Shown: positions 9,402 to 19,233, counted from the stretch's first letter. The stretch: DNA of 64,000 nucleotides from Firmicutes bacterium HGW-Firmicutes-1 (GCA_002841625.1 PHAG01000013.1:1-64000), one strand, 5' to 3'. Made by a program: numbers and translations. The notes: generated by a model from the letters alone, not told the origin.

Positions 9402-11134
9402 GCCAATTCCTCCTCTGACATCTGAGAAGCTACAATTTCTCTATAGACCTCACAAGTTTTCAAAAGCTCTTTATGTTTACCGATCCCTACTACACAACCA
9501 TCCTCAAGAACAACAATGCGATCTGCATCCATTATAGTACTTACTCTTTGAGCTACGATAAGTACAGTAGCATTGACTGTTTCCTTTTTTAACTCTTCTC
9601 TTATCTTTGCTTCTGTTTTAAAATCTAAGGCTGAAAAACTATCATCAAAAATATAGATTTCTGCATCTTTTACTAAAGCTCTAGCTATTGATAATCTTTG
9701 TTTTTGCCCTCCAGATATATTCGTTCCACCTTGAGAAATGATACTTTCAAAACCTTCTTCCATATCATTGATAAATTCAGTTGCTCGCGCACTATTTGCT
9801 GCCTTCATAACTTCTTCTATAGTTGCCGATTCTTTTCCGGCTCTAATATTATCAGCAATCGTCCCATTGAAAAGGATTGTTTTTTGCGGAACAAACCCGA
9901 TCTTATTTCTTAAAACTTCTTGTGTGATATTTTTAACATCTACATCGTCCACAAGTATTTGTCCACTATCGACATCATAAAAGCGAGGTATCATATTAAT
10001 TAATGTAGACTTTCCTGAGCCTGTGCCTCCAATAATTGCAGTTATTTCAGAAGGACATGCTTTAAAAGATATATTGCTAATCGCTGCTTGTTCTGCTCCA
10101 TGATAGCTAAAAGTAACATTTTTAAATTCAATGTATCCTTTTATATTGACTTCATTGGCTGGATTTTCCGGATCAACAATCTCCGGTATCGTATCTAAAA
10201 CTTCATTAATTCGAATCGCTGACGCTGACGCCCTCGGTATCATGATAAACATCATAGCAAAAATCATAATTGAGAACATAATTTGCATCAAATATTGGGT
10301 AAATGCCATCATGTCACCAATCTCCATATTCCCACTATCTATTCGCAGACTACCAAACCATATAATTGCCAAAGTAGTTATATTAATTACCAAAACCATC
10401 ATAGGCATTAATATTGCCATAATTTTATTTACTTTTATAGAAGTATCAACTAAGTCACGACTTGCCGTATTGAATCTCTTATCTTCAAATTCTACACGGT
10501 TAAAGGCTCTAATGACTCTAATACCTATTAAACCTTCTCTCAAAACAAGGTTTAAGGCATCCAATTTAACCTGCATGGATTTAAACAATGGCAGAGCCTT
10601 TTTTGCTACGAATAGCATGCAAATAGTCAGTACAGGTATCACCAAAACTAAGACCAAAGAAAGTTCAACATCCTTGGAAGCGGCCATAATAATGCCCCCA
10701 ACACACATAATTGGTGCACTTATCATCATTCTTAATATCATGATCAGCACTTGTTGAACTTGATTAATATCGTTTGTAGTACGTGTAATAAGTGTAGATG
10801 TACCGAGCTTATCAAACTCATGAAGAGAAAAACTTTCAACACGTGTAAATACTGCACTTCGTAGATCTCGACTAAAAGCAGCTGCAATCTTTGCTGATAA
10901 ATAACTAGAATAAATCACCGCTACTGTTCCAAGTGCGGCAATTAAGAGCATCCATCCACCTACTTGAAAAATATACTTACTATCACCCTTCACAATCCCT
11001 ACATCAACTATATCCGCCATTAAATTGGGCAAATAAAGATCTGATAAGGTTTTAAGAAAAGTAAGAATGAATACAATGATTACCGAAAGCTTAAAGGGCT
11101 TCAGATACTTAAATAATTTCAACAAAATAATCAT
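9398..11134 (-). CDS. ABC exporter half-transporter, degenerate-site subunit
   Basis: 578 residues with six membrane helices and an ATPase domain: Walker A GGTGSGKST, signature NISGGQKQR, Walker B IYIFDDSFSALD. The residue after the Walker B Asp is Asp rather than Glu, the usual mark of the degenerate nucleotide site in heterodimeric exporters. It lies 15 bases downstream of the marR gene and overlaps the partner gene by ATGA-type coupling. Likely function: half of an inner-membrane drug/lipid exporter together with 7509-9401. Confidence 0.9.
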   Translation of the reverse strand: MIILLKLFKYLKPFKLSVIIVFILTFLKTLSDLYLPNLMADIVDVGIVKGDSKYIFQVGGWMLLIAALGTVAVIYSSYLSAKIAAAFSRDLRSAVFTRVESFSLHEFDKLGTSTLITRTTNDINQVQQVLIMILRMMISAPIMCVGGIIMAASKDVELSLVLVLVIPVLTICMLFVAKKALPLFKSMQVKLDALNLVLREGLIGIRVIRAFNRVEFEDKRFNTASRDLVDTSIKVNKIMAILMPMMVLVINITTLAIIWFGSLRIDSGNMEIGDMMAFTQYLMQIMFSIMIFAMMFIMIPRASASAIRINEVLDTIPEIVDPENPANEVNIKGYIEFKNVTFSYHGAEQAAISNISFKACPSEITAIIGGTGSGKSTLINMIPRFYDVDSGQILVDDVDVKNITQEVLRNKIGFVPQKTILFNGTIADNIRAGKESATIEEVMKAANSARATEFINDMEEGFESIISQGGTNISGGQKQRLSIARALVKDAEIYIFDDSFSALDFKTEAKIREELKKETVNATVLIVAQRVSTIMDADRIVVLEDGCVVGIGKHKELLKTCEVYREIVASQMSEEELA

Positions 11135-11148
11135 CTCCTATCTATAGT

Positions 11149-11598
11149 CTAATCTTTATTTTTATCACTTGCATGAATTAGGTTTTCACGCATTTTCACA
11201 AACATTTTTTTCAAGAATTCTTCTTCCTCTTGAGAAAAGTTTTGAAAGCACTCACGATGTATTACCTTCATTACTTCATGGGCTTCCTCTTGTAACACCC
11301 TACCTTCATCCGTTAAATATACTCTCGTTATTCGTTGATCGGTTTTATCGTGAATTCGCTCTATGAGCTTAGCATTTTCCATACGCTTTAACATAACTGT
11401 CATCGTTGCCGGCTTAATATTTAACTTACTAGCTAGTTCCTTCTGACTAAGCCCCTCCTGATTTCTCAAAGCAAACAACAAAGGTGGTTGACCTGGATAT
11501 ACCCCTAATTTTTCTAATAATGCATGACTTAATTGAAAATGCGCCCTAATCACTTGCCCAAACAACGCATGCACAGAATCAGACTCAAAACATTTCAT
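11149..11598 (-). CDS. MarR-family transcriptional regulator
   Basis: 149 residues with the MarR winged helix: recognition region LSQKELASKLNIKPATMTVMLKRMENAKLIER, wing with RITRVYLTDEGR, and N- and C-terminal dimerisation helices. It heads the operon with two ABC exporter genes, a common arrangement in which MarR represses its own operon until a ligand binds. A palindromic operator overlaps the start region of transcription (see 11634-11686). Confidence 0.92.
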   Translation of the reverse strand: MKCFESDSVHALFGQVIRAHFQLSHALLEKLGVYPGQPPLLFALRNQEGLSQKELASKLNIKPATMTVMLKRMENAKLIERIHDKTDQRITRVYLTDEGRVLQEEAHEVMKVIHRECFQNFSQEEEEFLKKMFVKMRENLIHASDKNKD

Positions 11599-11633
11599 CC
11601 CACTACCTCCTTAAAAAAGTGCCAACACATTTT

Positions 11634-11686
11634 AGTTAGCCGTCTAACTGTTTTTATATATTATCATTTTAATAATTCAATGTCAA
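11634..11686 (-). promoter_or_regulatory. Promoter and MarR-type operator of the exporter operon
   Basis: On the minus strand TTGACA (11681-11686), 17 bases, TAATAT (11658-11663). Just downstream, at the expected transcription start, is the palindrome AGTTAG-4-CTAACT (11634-11649). The position fits steric repression by the MarR protein; binding itself is inferred. Confidence 0.7.
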
Positions 11687-11842
11687 TATGAAATTAAATT
11701 TAAATACCCGTGTTCTAGTTCCTCTTTGTCGACAACCAAAAGGGATGCCCTATGACACCCCCCTTGATTTATTCAACTTTTTTATTCAACTTTTTTATTT
11801 GATCATTTAATTTGTCAAAAATATAATTTGCATTTTTTAATT

Positions 11843-13399
11843 TTAACTACCAGCCACACTTTCCCCAACAATCTTCATCTCAACCTTATACTGATTAATA
11901 AACGCACTAACCAACATCGGATTAAACATTGTCCCCGAATTCTCAACCATTATTTCAAGCGCCTTATTAACACTAAAGGCTTTGCGATAAGGTCTATCCG
12001 TAACTAAGGCATCAAACACATCCGCAACACTGATAATCTGAGCGATGATTGGAATATCATCCCCCTTCAGTCCTTCTGGATATCCTTTTCCATCATATCT
12101 TTCATGATGATATAATACCCCATATTTAACATCCTTGAAAAAGTCTATATTATCCATAATTTGATATCCTGCAACAGGGTGTTCTTTAATCACTTCAAAT
12201 TCTTTTTCCGTCAGAACCCCAGGTTTATTAAGTATTTCTGTAGGCACAGAAATCTTCCCAATGTCATGAAGCCTAGCAGCCACATCAAGCGTTTCAATAT
12301 GCTCAAAGTTAATGTACTCTCCGATCATTCTTGCAAAATGTGCAACTCTTAAATTATGCTCTGAAGTATATGCATCATTTAGTTCAACCGCACTCGCCAT
12401 TATTTCTATCATGGAAAGATAATTTTTATCAATTTCTTTAATTCTATATGTAATCTCTACAGCCATTTTATTAACGGCCTCTACTAGATGATTAAATTCG
12501 GCCATATTCGTACCGCCAGCTCTTGCATCATACTCGCCCTCTGAAATTCTACTAACAGCATCAATCACATTAATTATAGCTCTTGACATTTTTCTATAAT
12601 ATAGAAGCGTTAAAAAGACACATATAACGCCTATTGACATAATGATTGCCATAATATGATTTTTTGTAACAACAAACGCCTTCCGGTATACTGGGGAATT
12701 GAATTCAACATTAAAATAATCTACACTATGATCCAACTCAATTTCATGGCTAAATCTAATAATAGAATATTTTTCTGTAGAAACGCTATCATAATATTTT
12801 TTATTGTTTACGGAAATTACTGAAGTAATATCTTTTCCGAGGATGCTACTTAAGTCATTTAGTTGTGATTTGTCTAGCCAACGTCCAACAATATACGTGC
12901 CTGATGGTTTATTAAAATTATTATCTAACACAGGAGCCGCTACTATAATCATAGGCATTTGATTGATCCAAATTATTTCCGAAGACATCGTATCCATTTG
13001 AAGGGCTTGATTAAACGCTGCAGTTGACATCAACGCACTATGAACATCCTCTCCATGTTTATCTATAAAGGTAATATCCTCGCTTGTAACTAAAATAACG
13101 TCAATTTCCAAGTTTTCATTATCTATAATATATCCCGTTGCATTATCATACAACCATTCATAATCTTTTTCGTCAATTTTTTCTTGAAGATCAGTCCACA
13201 CAGCATTTGAATAAATAATTGAATTCATATCCTCCACAGTCTGGTCAATAAAATAATCCATTAAATCCACTTTAGAGCCATAAAAATCATCTATGATTTC
13301 CTGCCAAGATTGATGATTTATAACAGTTGTTCCAATAAAAATTGAGGATATAGCTATCGTACACAGTAACAAAGCTAAGATCATGAGTCTCTTATACAT
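11843..13399 (-). CDS. CHASE4-HAMP-HD-GYP membrane protein, putative c-di-GMP phosphodiesterase
   Basis: The N-terminal membrane helix (5-28) is followed by an extracellular CHASE4-like sensor (about 30-245), a second helix (about 248-270), a HAMP segment and an HD-GYP domain. Metal and catalytic residues are visible: HD in ARLHDIGKI, HHERYDGKGYP (the GYP signature), and DVFDAL/RPYRKA. Known HD-GYP proteins cleave cyclic-di-GMP. GAGGTG precedes the ATG. Monocistronic; the exported-polymer gene upstream is divergent, so a link to surface polysaccharide control is only suggestive. Confidence 0.88.
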   Translation of the reverse strand: MYKRLMILALLLCTIAISSIFIGTTVINHQSWQEIIDDFYGSKVDLMDYFIDQTVEDMNSIIYSNAVWTDLQEKIDEKDYEWLYDNATGYIIDNENLEIDVILVTSEDITFIDKHGEDVHSALMSTAAFNQALQMDTMSSEIIWINQMPMIIVAAPVLDNNFNKPSGTYIVGRWLDKSQLNDLSSILGKDITSVISVNNKKYYDSVSTEKYSIIRFSHEIELDHSVDYFNVEFNSPVYRKAFVVTKNHIMAIIMSIGVICVFLTLLYYRKMSRAIINVIDAVSRISEGEYDARAGGTNMAEFNHLVEAVNKMAVEITYRIKEIDKNYLSMIEIMASAVELNDAYTSEHNLRVAHFARMIGEYINFEHIETLDVAARLHDIGKISVPTEILNKPGVLTEKEFEVIKEHPVAGYQIMDNIDFFKDVKYGVLYHHERYDGKGYPEGLKGDDIPIIAQIISVADVFDALVTDRPYRKAFSVNKALEIMVENSGTMFNPMLVSAFINQYKVEMKIVGESVAGS

Positions 13400-13721
13400 A
13401 TAACACCTCTTTTTGGGATGAATTTAAACATCATTTACTTACCATTCTATTTTACTACTTTTTTCTACTTTTGTCATCACTCCCATATAGATGGAAATAA
13501 TTAATACAAATAAAAACCCTTATAATGGGGCAAAAATAAAATAAGTAATAGACTCTTACAAAAAAATGTATCATTATACCATTGTTTTATGGTATTATAA
13601 GAAGTGTATGGATTTTATTAACATACTAATGGACAAAATTAATAAGCTTAAACTATAATATCATATAGAGAGCCTACGTCTTTATTGGCATTAAGGCTTA
13701 CAAAGCTAGAGGAGAGTTAAA
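13400..13721. other. Divergent intergenic region
   Basis: 320 bases between the HD-GYP gene and the O-antigen-ligase-like gene. It holds a 7-bp inverted repeat (ATACCAT 13576-13582 and ATGGTAT 13589-13595) and AT-rich promoter-like sequence, but no gene. Confidence 0.5.
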
Positions 13722-14966
13722 ATGATTTCTATTGCAATTTTTATGACCCTTATTTCCCCTTTTACTGCACTTATACCAGCAGCTGCTATGCTATATGCTG
13801 TACATAAAAATAAAATGCTCGTATTCCTGAACCCTTTAAATATTGGTATCGTTCTAATTTTTGGAAGTTCTCTATTATCAGGTCTTTTTAATAGAGATAA
13901 GATATCAACTATTGCATCATTTGGCATTCTTTTATATCTAGGGTTATGTATCTATTTTCAAAACAATTATACTGAAGAATCAAAAGTTGAAAAGTTAGCA
14001 TTAAAAGTGATGTTGCTTTCACTCATTACGGTTGCAATTGGTATTTCCGAGAAAATTGCCTCATTCTTCTTTGATATGACTTGGATATCTGAATTGTTTT
14101 GGAGTCCTACTTACATTCCAACAAAAGCAGCTTACAGAATCTATAGCACCTTCGGCAATCCTAATGTCGCTGGTGATTGGTTTGCATGTATGTTTTTAAT
14201 CTGTATATACTTTATCCAAAAATCGGCAAACAAGAAAAATGATGACGAGCCGAAAACAGCATCAACTAACAAACACTTTTTCAATTACTTATATCAAACT
14301 CTTCTAAGCAACAAGAAACGTATTGCTTATGCAATCTGCGCAACACTTTTCATAATTACTACCCTGTTAACTGGTTCAAAAGGCTCCTTGATAGGTCTTG
14401 AAATTGCGATATTAACCTATGCGATTTTTACAAAATGCAAACAAACTAGAATAGTGTTAATTACCACCTTCTTCCTCGTAATTGTTATGGCATTTACCCT
14501 TCCTGTAATGAATCATTCTCTAAATTCAAGAGCTGGTTTATGGCAACAATGTTTGATATTATCAAATCAAAAACCTTTGCTTGGCTGGGGCTTATTTGGT
14601 ATCTTTAATCAAATTGGAGAGATTCATGGTCATAACATATGGATTACTTTACTTACCACTCTAGGATTTACAGGACTTTGCATCTATTTAAGTATGAAGC
14701 TCTACCTGATGAAAGGAATCATGAGTCTGTATTCAAAGGGTTCGACTATAGTTCCATTATTGGCTGCAATCCAAGCCTTTATCATTGGTCACGGACTTGT
14801 TGACTTCACATTACTCCTGCCTCAAACTGGTATGTTGTTTTTTACAACCTCAGCAATTATTAGCGGTTTAGATCAAAAATACAATGAATATCCAGCTGTG
14901 GATTGGGCAAATTTACAAACAGCAATCAAACCTCATCCTTCAAACCTAACTTCGAAAAGTAGCTAA
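13722..14966 (+). CDS. O-antigen ligase/polymerase (Wzy/RfaL)-like membrane protein
   Basis: 414 residues with about ten membrane helices. The central soluble loop and following region contain the features of the O-antigen ligase family: AYRIYSTFGNPNVAGDW before the loop and TGSKGSLIGLEIAI after it, with a WGLFGIFNQIGEIHGHNIW-like segment containing the conserved histidines. These proteins join or polymerise lipid-linked glycans outside the membrane. No glycosyltransferase genes are adjacent. GAGGAGAG precedes the ATG. A terminator follows at 14990. Confidence 0.75.
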   Translation: MISIAIFMTLISPFTALIPAAAMLYAVHKNKMLVFLNPLNIGIVLIFGSSLLSGLFNRDKISTIASFGILLYLGLCIYFQNNYTEESKVEKLALKVMLLSLITVAIGISEKIASFFFDMTWISELFWSPTYIPTKAAYRIYSTFGNPNVAGDWFACMFLICIYFIQKSANKKNDDEPKTASTNKHFFNYLYQTLLSNKKRIAYAICATLFIITTLLTGSKGSLIGLEIAILTYAIFTKCKQTRIVLITTFFLVIVMAFTLPVMNHSLNSRAGLWQQCLILSNQKPLLGWGLFGIFNQIGEIHGHNIWITLLTTLGFTGLCIYLSMKLYLMKGIMSLYSKGSTIVPLLAAIQAFIIGHGLVDFTLLLPQTGMLFFTTSAIISGLDQKYNEYPAVDWANLQTAIKPHPSNLTSKSS

Positions 14967-14989
14967 GCCAAATAAATAAGAATAAATTT

Positions 14990-15021
14990 AAGGCAGGGAA
15001 TCATTTCATTTTCCTTGCCTT
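14990..15021 (+). terminator. Terminator after the O-antigen-ligase-like gene
   Basis: Arms AAGGCAGGGAA and TTCCTTGCCTT around a 10-base loop, then an AT-rich tail. Confidence 0.65.
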
Positions 15022-15091
15022 ATTAAATTTCATGATGTAGAATGTAATCATATAGACCTATCAATATCTCAAAATGAAAAGGGGATGAATT

Positions 15092-15466
15092 ATGGAAAAC
15101 GAAATTAAGATTTTAGTTTGCGACGACTCCATGACAGTAAGAAAAAAACTAGTACAATCCTTGAACACAATTCAACCTTGTATTGTTTTTGAAGCTGATA
15201 ACGGAGTAACTGCTGTCCAAGCTTACGAACAGAACACACCAGACTTAGTCTTTATGGATATTATGATGCCAGAAAAAGATGGTCTTCAAGCGGTAACAGA
15301 AATAATAGAACTTGATCCATCTGCCAAAATCGTAATGTTATCCTCTGTTGGAACTAAAAGCAATTTAAAAAAAGCCCTAGAAGTAGGTGCCGTCGATTTC
15401 CTTCAAAAACCTTGTGAAGAAGACAAATTAAGAAATCTATTAAATACCTACGGTCGAAAGGAGTAA
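15092..15466 (+). CDS. CheY-like single-domain response regulator
   Basis: 124 residues, receiver domain only: acidic pair CDDS, phospho-acceptor Asp 56 (LVFMDIMMPEKDG), Thr/Ser in MLSSVG and Lys in LQKPCEED. GGGG precedes the ATG. It is followed 7 bases later by a CheX-like gene, and the pair probably forms one transcript in which the second protein binds or dephosphorylates the first. No flagellar or che cluster is in the window. Confidence 0.9.
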   Translation: MENEIKILVCDDSMTVRKKLVQSLNTIQPCIVFEADNGVTAVQAYEQNTPDLVFMDIMMPEKDGLQAVTEIIELDPSAKIVMLSSVGTKSNLKKALEVGAVDFLQKPCEEDKLRNLLNTYGRKE

Positions 15467-15473
15467 TTACATT

Positions 15474-16352
15474 ATGTTTAGTGCATTTTTTGGTAATTAC
15501 ATATTAAATAAAGGTCTTGTTTCTGCAGAAGATTTAAGCTCTGTTTTAAAAAATCAAAAAGAAGTACGATTAAAATTAGGCGTTTTAGCAATTAACTCTG
15601 GCTTTATGAACGCAACACAGGTTCAAGAAATACATGAGCTCCAAGCTTTGAAGGATAAACGCTTTGGAGAATTAGCTATTGAAAAAAACTACCTTTCTCA
15701 AGAACAACTTGATTTAATTTTACAACAACAAAAATCAGAACACCTAATCTTGGCTCAAGCCCTGATTGATGAAAATTTAATGTCTATGTCTACCTTTGAA
15801 AAAGAGCTCTTGGAATATAAGGCCGCTCATAGCTTAACTGATGAACAATTCGATGCGTTAAAGGATGGAAATGTTGATATCGTAGTAAATGCATTCTTAT
15901 CTTTTGATGATACGGAGTTAGCCCATGTTTACCGCGAATATGTATCCTTGATTTTTAAGAATATCATTCGCTTTATTGATTCAGATGTTCGAATTGAAGA
16001 AGCGCAAACAATCACCAGTATGCAATCACCATTTATGTTTACTCAAAAAATTACTGGAGAAATGGAAATGATTACTTCTATCGCTGGTGATTCAGAAACA
16101 CTAATTGCTTTCGCAGGCAAATATGCCGATGAAGCCTTTACTGAAATGGATGATTATGCAAAAGATTCCATTGGCGAGTTCTTAAATCTACACAATGGAC
16201 TTTTTACTGTAAATATGTCAAATATTGGAGTTGAACTTGATCTAACTGTTCAAACGAATCAAGAGAACGCAACACTCAAAGCAGATAAAATATTCTATCG
16301 CATACCATTTTATTTAAGTTTTGGTGAATTTGATTTGGTCCTAGGATTATAA
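15474..16352 (+). CDS. CheX-like protein with N-terminal helical region
   Basis: 292 residues. The C-terminal half (about 135-290) resembles CheX/CheC-type phosphatases: GEMEMITSIAGDSETLIAFAGKYADEAF then DSIGEFLNLHNGLF, with the central E-x2-N-type pattern (E and N) needed by CheX-class enzymes. The N-terminal 130 residues contain repeated GVLAINSGFMNATQVQEI / GELAIEKNYLSQEQLDLIL units, a bi-lobed motif known from MshEN/GSPII_E-type N domains that sense c-di-GMP; this resemblance is weak. Paired with the CheY-like gene upstream. Confidence 0.65.
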   Translation: MFSAFFGNYILNKGLVSAEDLSSVLKNQKEVRLKLGVLAINSGFMNATQVQEIHELQALKDKRFGELAIEKNYLSQEQLDLILQQQKSEHLILAQALIDENLMSMSTFEKELLEYKAAHSLTDEQFDALKDGNVDIVVNAFLSFDDTELAHVYREYVSLIFKNIIRFIDSDVRIEEAQTITSMQSPFMFTQKITGEMEMITSIAGDSETLIAFAGKYADEAFTEMDDYAKDSIGEFLNLHNGLFTVNMSNIGVELDLTVQTNQENATLKADKIFYRIPFYLSFGEFDLVLGL

Positions 16353-16368
16353 ATATTATAATAAAAAC

Positions 16369-16404
16369 AGCCTGTCATCACTTGAATTTAAGTAATGATA
16401 GGCT
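16369..16404. terminator. Terminator between convergent genes
   Basis: Arms AGCCTGTCATCACTT and AAGTAATGATAGGCT pair with G-U tolerance around a 6-base loop. It sits between the CheX-like gene and the convergent carboxypeptidase. Confidence 0.7.
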
Positions 16405-16439
16405 TGAATTTTATTTACTCATTCATCTTAATTTAACCT

Positions 16440-17735
16440 TTAAAATTTAATACGAAAACCTCTTCTTTTCTTTCTTTTATTAATAATATATATGATGATT
16501 CCAATTACTGCAACTATTCCAATTGTTCCTATCCAATAAGGTATAGAACTTACCGAAAAAATGAATTCTATGATGGTACGTTTCTCAATTGCATTTTTCG
16601 CAACCAAATCTACCTCTTTTAATACTGTTCCATCTAATGAATAGATCGCTTTTCCAACATTTTTTCCTGCTTCAACAGGAGCTTCAAGAAGTGTTTCATT
16701 CCAGACAATATTTCTTTCAACTCTAGCAATATCATCTCTTTTAATCAAATCTATATAGTTATCTTTTGCAATTACCTCTAGTCCTGCTGGCCCCTTGGGC
16801 GAGTGTTTGTCTACTGGTATCATATCAACAAGTTCGTTTACAGCAAGGAATTGATTTAGTGAATAATTCTTGAATCCATATTCAAAAAGCGCTTTGCTTT
16901 CTCCCCACCTTTTATCCACTGGGGTTTTCAATAATATTGCAATAAGCTTCAGGTTGTCCTTTGTAGCAGTTGCAACTAAGCATTCACCGGCTTCATCAGT
17001 ATTTCCAGTTTTAACTCCAGTTGCATATTGATAATATGTACTTATGTTTCCTTTATTTAGTAAAAGATTGCGGTTTTTCCATACTACCGTTCTTTCAGGT
17101 TTACCCTCATATTTCATTGTATATTCAGATTGTCCAACAATCTCCAAAAAGATTGGATTCTTCATTGCTTCTCGTGTAATTAAAGCCAAACCACTTGCGG
17201 TAATATAGTGATTATCATCATGATATCCGCTTGGATTAGCAAAATTTACATTCTTCACGCCGATCTTTGCTGCTCGTTCATTCATCATAATTGCAAATTG
17301 ATTATTCGCTGCAACAGCATCAATATTTGTATTTCCTGTCGTTTTTTTAACTACATAGGATGCTACAACATATGCTGAATCATTTCCTGATGGCAACATT
17401 AACGCAGTCAATAGCTGTCTAAGAGTTAATTTATCCCCTGATACATGTCCTGCTTTACTAGCATCAAGAGGAACAGCATTTACCTCATTTCCTACAACAA
17501 TTATATCATCTGGATCTCCATTTTCTAGTGCAATTAATGCTGTTAATACTTTTGATGTGCTTGCTGGGTACATTATTTGATCAGAATTTTTTTCATATAA
17601 TACCTTTCCAGTTGATTCCTCTATTAATATAACTGCTTCAGATTCTAACATTGGCGTTATTTCTTCAGCTGAAATGGGTGTTATGTAAACGAACATAAGA
17701 AGGGTTGCTAATACTAAACTAATTTTTTGTTTCAT
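16440..17735 (-). CDS. D-alanyl-D-alanine carboxypeptidase (S11, DacF/PBP5 type)
   Basis: 431 residues with signal peptide (residues 1-23), S11 peptidase domain with catalytic S59-x-x-K62 (PASTSK), SGN triad member (PSGNDSAY) and KTG box (GVKTGNTDEAG), then the PBP5-like C-terminal beta domain and, unusually for the amphipathic anchor of PBP5, a clear transmembrane helix (about 395-418) with a basic tail KRKKRRGFRIKF. It removes the terminal D-Ala of peptidoglycan stem peptides outside the membrane. AGGAG precedes the ATG. Confidence 0.93.
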   Translation of the reverse strand: MKQKISLVLATLLMFVYITPISAEEITPMLESEAVILIEESTGKVLYEKNSDQIMYPASTSKVLTALIALENGDPDDIIVVGNEVNAVPLDASKAGHVSGDKLTLRQLLTALMLPSGNDSAYVVASYVVKKTTGNTNIDAVAANNQFAIMMNERAAKIGVKNVNFANPSGYHDDNHYITASGLALITREAMKNPIFLEIVGQSEYTMKYEGKPERTVVWKNRNLLLNKGNISTYYQYATGVKTGNTDEAGECLVATATKDNLKLIAILLKTPVDKRWGESKALFEYGFKNYSLNQFLAVNELVDMIPVDKHSPKGPAGLEVIAKDNYIDLIKRDDIARVERNIVWNETLLEAPVEAGKNVGKAIYSLDGTVLKEVDLVAKNAIEKRTIIEFIFSVSSIPYWIGTIGIVAVIGIIIYIINKRKKRRGFRIKF

Positions 17736-18323
17736 GGTACATGCTCCTGTCTGTTATATTTGTGTATCTATTGTAACATAGAAGTACAAGAATTTACATA
17801 AAAAGACGTGATATTTTTATTAGTATTTTTTTCTCCTATAGAGAGTTTTTGTAAAAAAAGATTTTTGATGCATTTTTTTGAAGGTACACTTAATAATAAA
17901 TAATTAGTAGCATCCAATTATAGGCATTATAAATGCAATTAGTTATATTGCAGGTTGTCGATAAAAGCATTTTTTCTGATAGGTGTACTCATTTTGGGCA
18001 GTAAGTATTCATTTTTCTAGCCTTACCCTTCGGCCGGTCAGTCGAAAAATGAATACTTACTGCCTTTTGTATTAATCTAGAAGAAAAAATGCTTTTATCT
18101 CTGTTTCGTTAGTTGGATAATTAGGTCGATGTTACAAAACCTCCTCATTCTATTAAATTATCAACAACCTGAAATGTAATTAATTATATTGGATTATTAA
18201 AAAGATGGATTATTCTTAATCCATCTTAATGAATTTATCTAATATTTCTAATTAGAATTTCATAATTGTTAGATATAATAGATTTAATGAATTGCTAATA
18301 TAAAATAAATTGGAGTGATTACT
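17736..18323. other. Intergenic region with large nested hairpin
   Basis: About 590 bases without a gene. It contains the nested inverted repeat at 17960-18099 and, flanking it, two imperfect direct copies of AATGYAATTARTTATATTG (about 17932 and 18173). The rest is AT-rich without recognisable signals. Confidence 0.6.
17960..18099. repeat. Nested perfect inverted repeats (hairpin or MITE-like element)
   Basis: The outer arms are 18 bases and identical when complemented (17960-17977 and 18082-18099). The inner arms are 21 bases, also perfect (17997-18017 and 18044-18064), around a 26-base loop containing CCTTCGGCCGG. The resulting hairpin is far longer than a terminator. It could be a small non-autonomous element or a structured RNA; no T run follows. 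Confidence 0.75.
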
Positions 18324-19169
18324 ATGAAAAAAGGAATAGTCGTAATGTCGTTGTTTGCTTTTACACTTTTTGTAACAGGCTGCACTAGTATGGGTACTGG
18401 TATGACAGAAAAAGATACTGTTTCAATAAAGAATACTAAGAAAATAGTTGTGGAATCGTCTTCCGCAGATATAGAAATAGTGCCTGAAGAAAGAGATGAT
18501 ATCTCTATTGTTTTAAGAACTTATAAAAGAGGGCCTAGATTAGAGATATCAGATGGAAAAACTGTACGCATTGAAGCTAAAGATGAGAATTGGTTGAACT
18601 TTGGTTTCTCCATAAATAGTTCGCCACGATTAATTATTTATATTCCAAAAGACTACCGCGAAAGCTTAGATATTAAAAATTCGTCAGGAGATCTTGATAT
18701 AAATGACTTTGAGTTAAATGGGTTGAATATCGATTTATCTTCCGGAGATATGAAGGGAAATACGTTGTCCTTTGAAAAGGGAATCTTGAAAAGTTCCTCT
18801 GGCGATATCGAATTAACTGATATAGAATGTTCAAACCTTTCAATAACTTCTCATTCAGGTGATTTATCATTAGATGACTTTGAAGGCGCATTGAATGGAA
18901 CCTCAAATTCGGGTGAAGTTTTTATTGGGTACAAAAAGTTGAATGGAGATCTTGACTACCTTGCTTCTAGCGGGAATATCACTGTAGATTTTAACAATGC
19001 TAATTTAGATGCAAAATTTGATTTAAAATGTTCTTCTGGAAATATTTCATTAGATTATGATTTAGATGATGTTAAATTAGAAAAAGAGAATTCTGTCTCT
19101 GGAACGAGCGGCAAAGGAATCTATGCTGTAACGTTAAATGCTTCATCAGGAGATATTACTGTTAGATAG
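18324..19169 (+). CDS. Lipoprotein with DUF4097-type beta-helix repeats
   Basis: 281 residues. The signal peptide ends in a lipobox (VTGC, Cys about 20). The rest consists of short strands repeating SSGD/SSGN phrases (for example NSSGDLDI, LSSGDMKG, SSSGDIEL, SHSGDLSL, SSGNITV), the hallmark of DUF4097 adhesin-like right-handed beta-helices. Surface anchored; function unknown. The ATG at 18324 is chosen because GGAG lies 9 bases upstream, while the in-frame GTG overlaps that site. Confidence 0.85.
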   Translation: MKKGIVVMSLFAFTLFVTGCTSMGTGMTEKDTVSIKNTKKIVVESSSADIEIVPEERDDISIVLRTYKRGPRLEISDGKTVRIEAKDENWLNFGFSINSSPRLIIYIPKDYRESLDIKNSSGDLDINDFELNGLNIDLSSGDMKGNTLSFEKGILKSSSGDIELTDIECSNLSITSHSGDLSLDDFEGALNGTSNSGEVFIGYKKLNGDLDYLASSGNITVDFNNANLDAKFDLKCSSGNISLDYDLDDVKLEKENSVSGTSGKGIYAVTLNASSGDITVR

Positions 19170-19198
19170 TTTCATCCCACCCCTTAATTTATATAGAA

Positions 19199-19233
19199 GA
19201 GTCCACTAGTAACCTGAAACCATTAGTGGACTC
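19199..19233. terminator. Bidirectional terminator between two lipoprotein genes
   Basis: Arms GAGTCCACTA and TAGTGGACTC around a 15-base loop, followed by a T-rich run on the plus strand. It lies between convergent genes. Confidence 0.65.

Noticed and set aside
10131-10757. 208-codon plus-strand frame in the ABC gene
   Set aside because: Entirely antisense to a well-supported ABC transporter; no ribosome site.
13650-13715. c-di-GMP riboswitch ahead of the O-antigen-ligase-like gene
   Set aside because: ACAAAGCTA resembles part of the GEMM motif, but the GCAAACC half and the pairing stems are missing.
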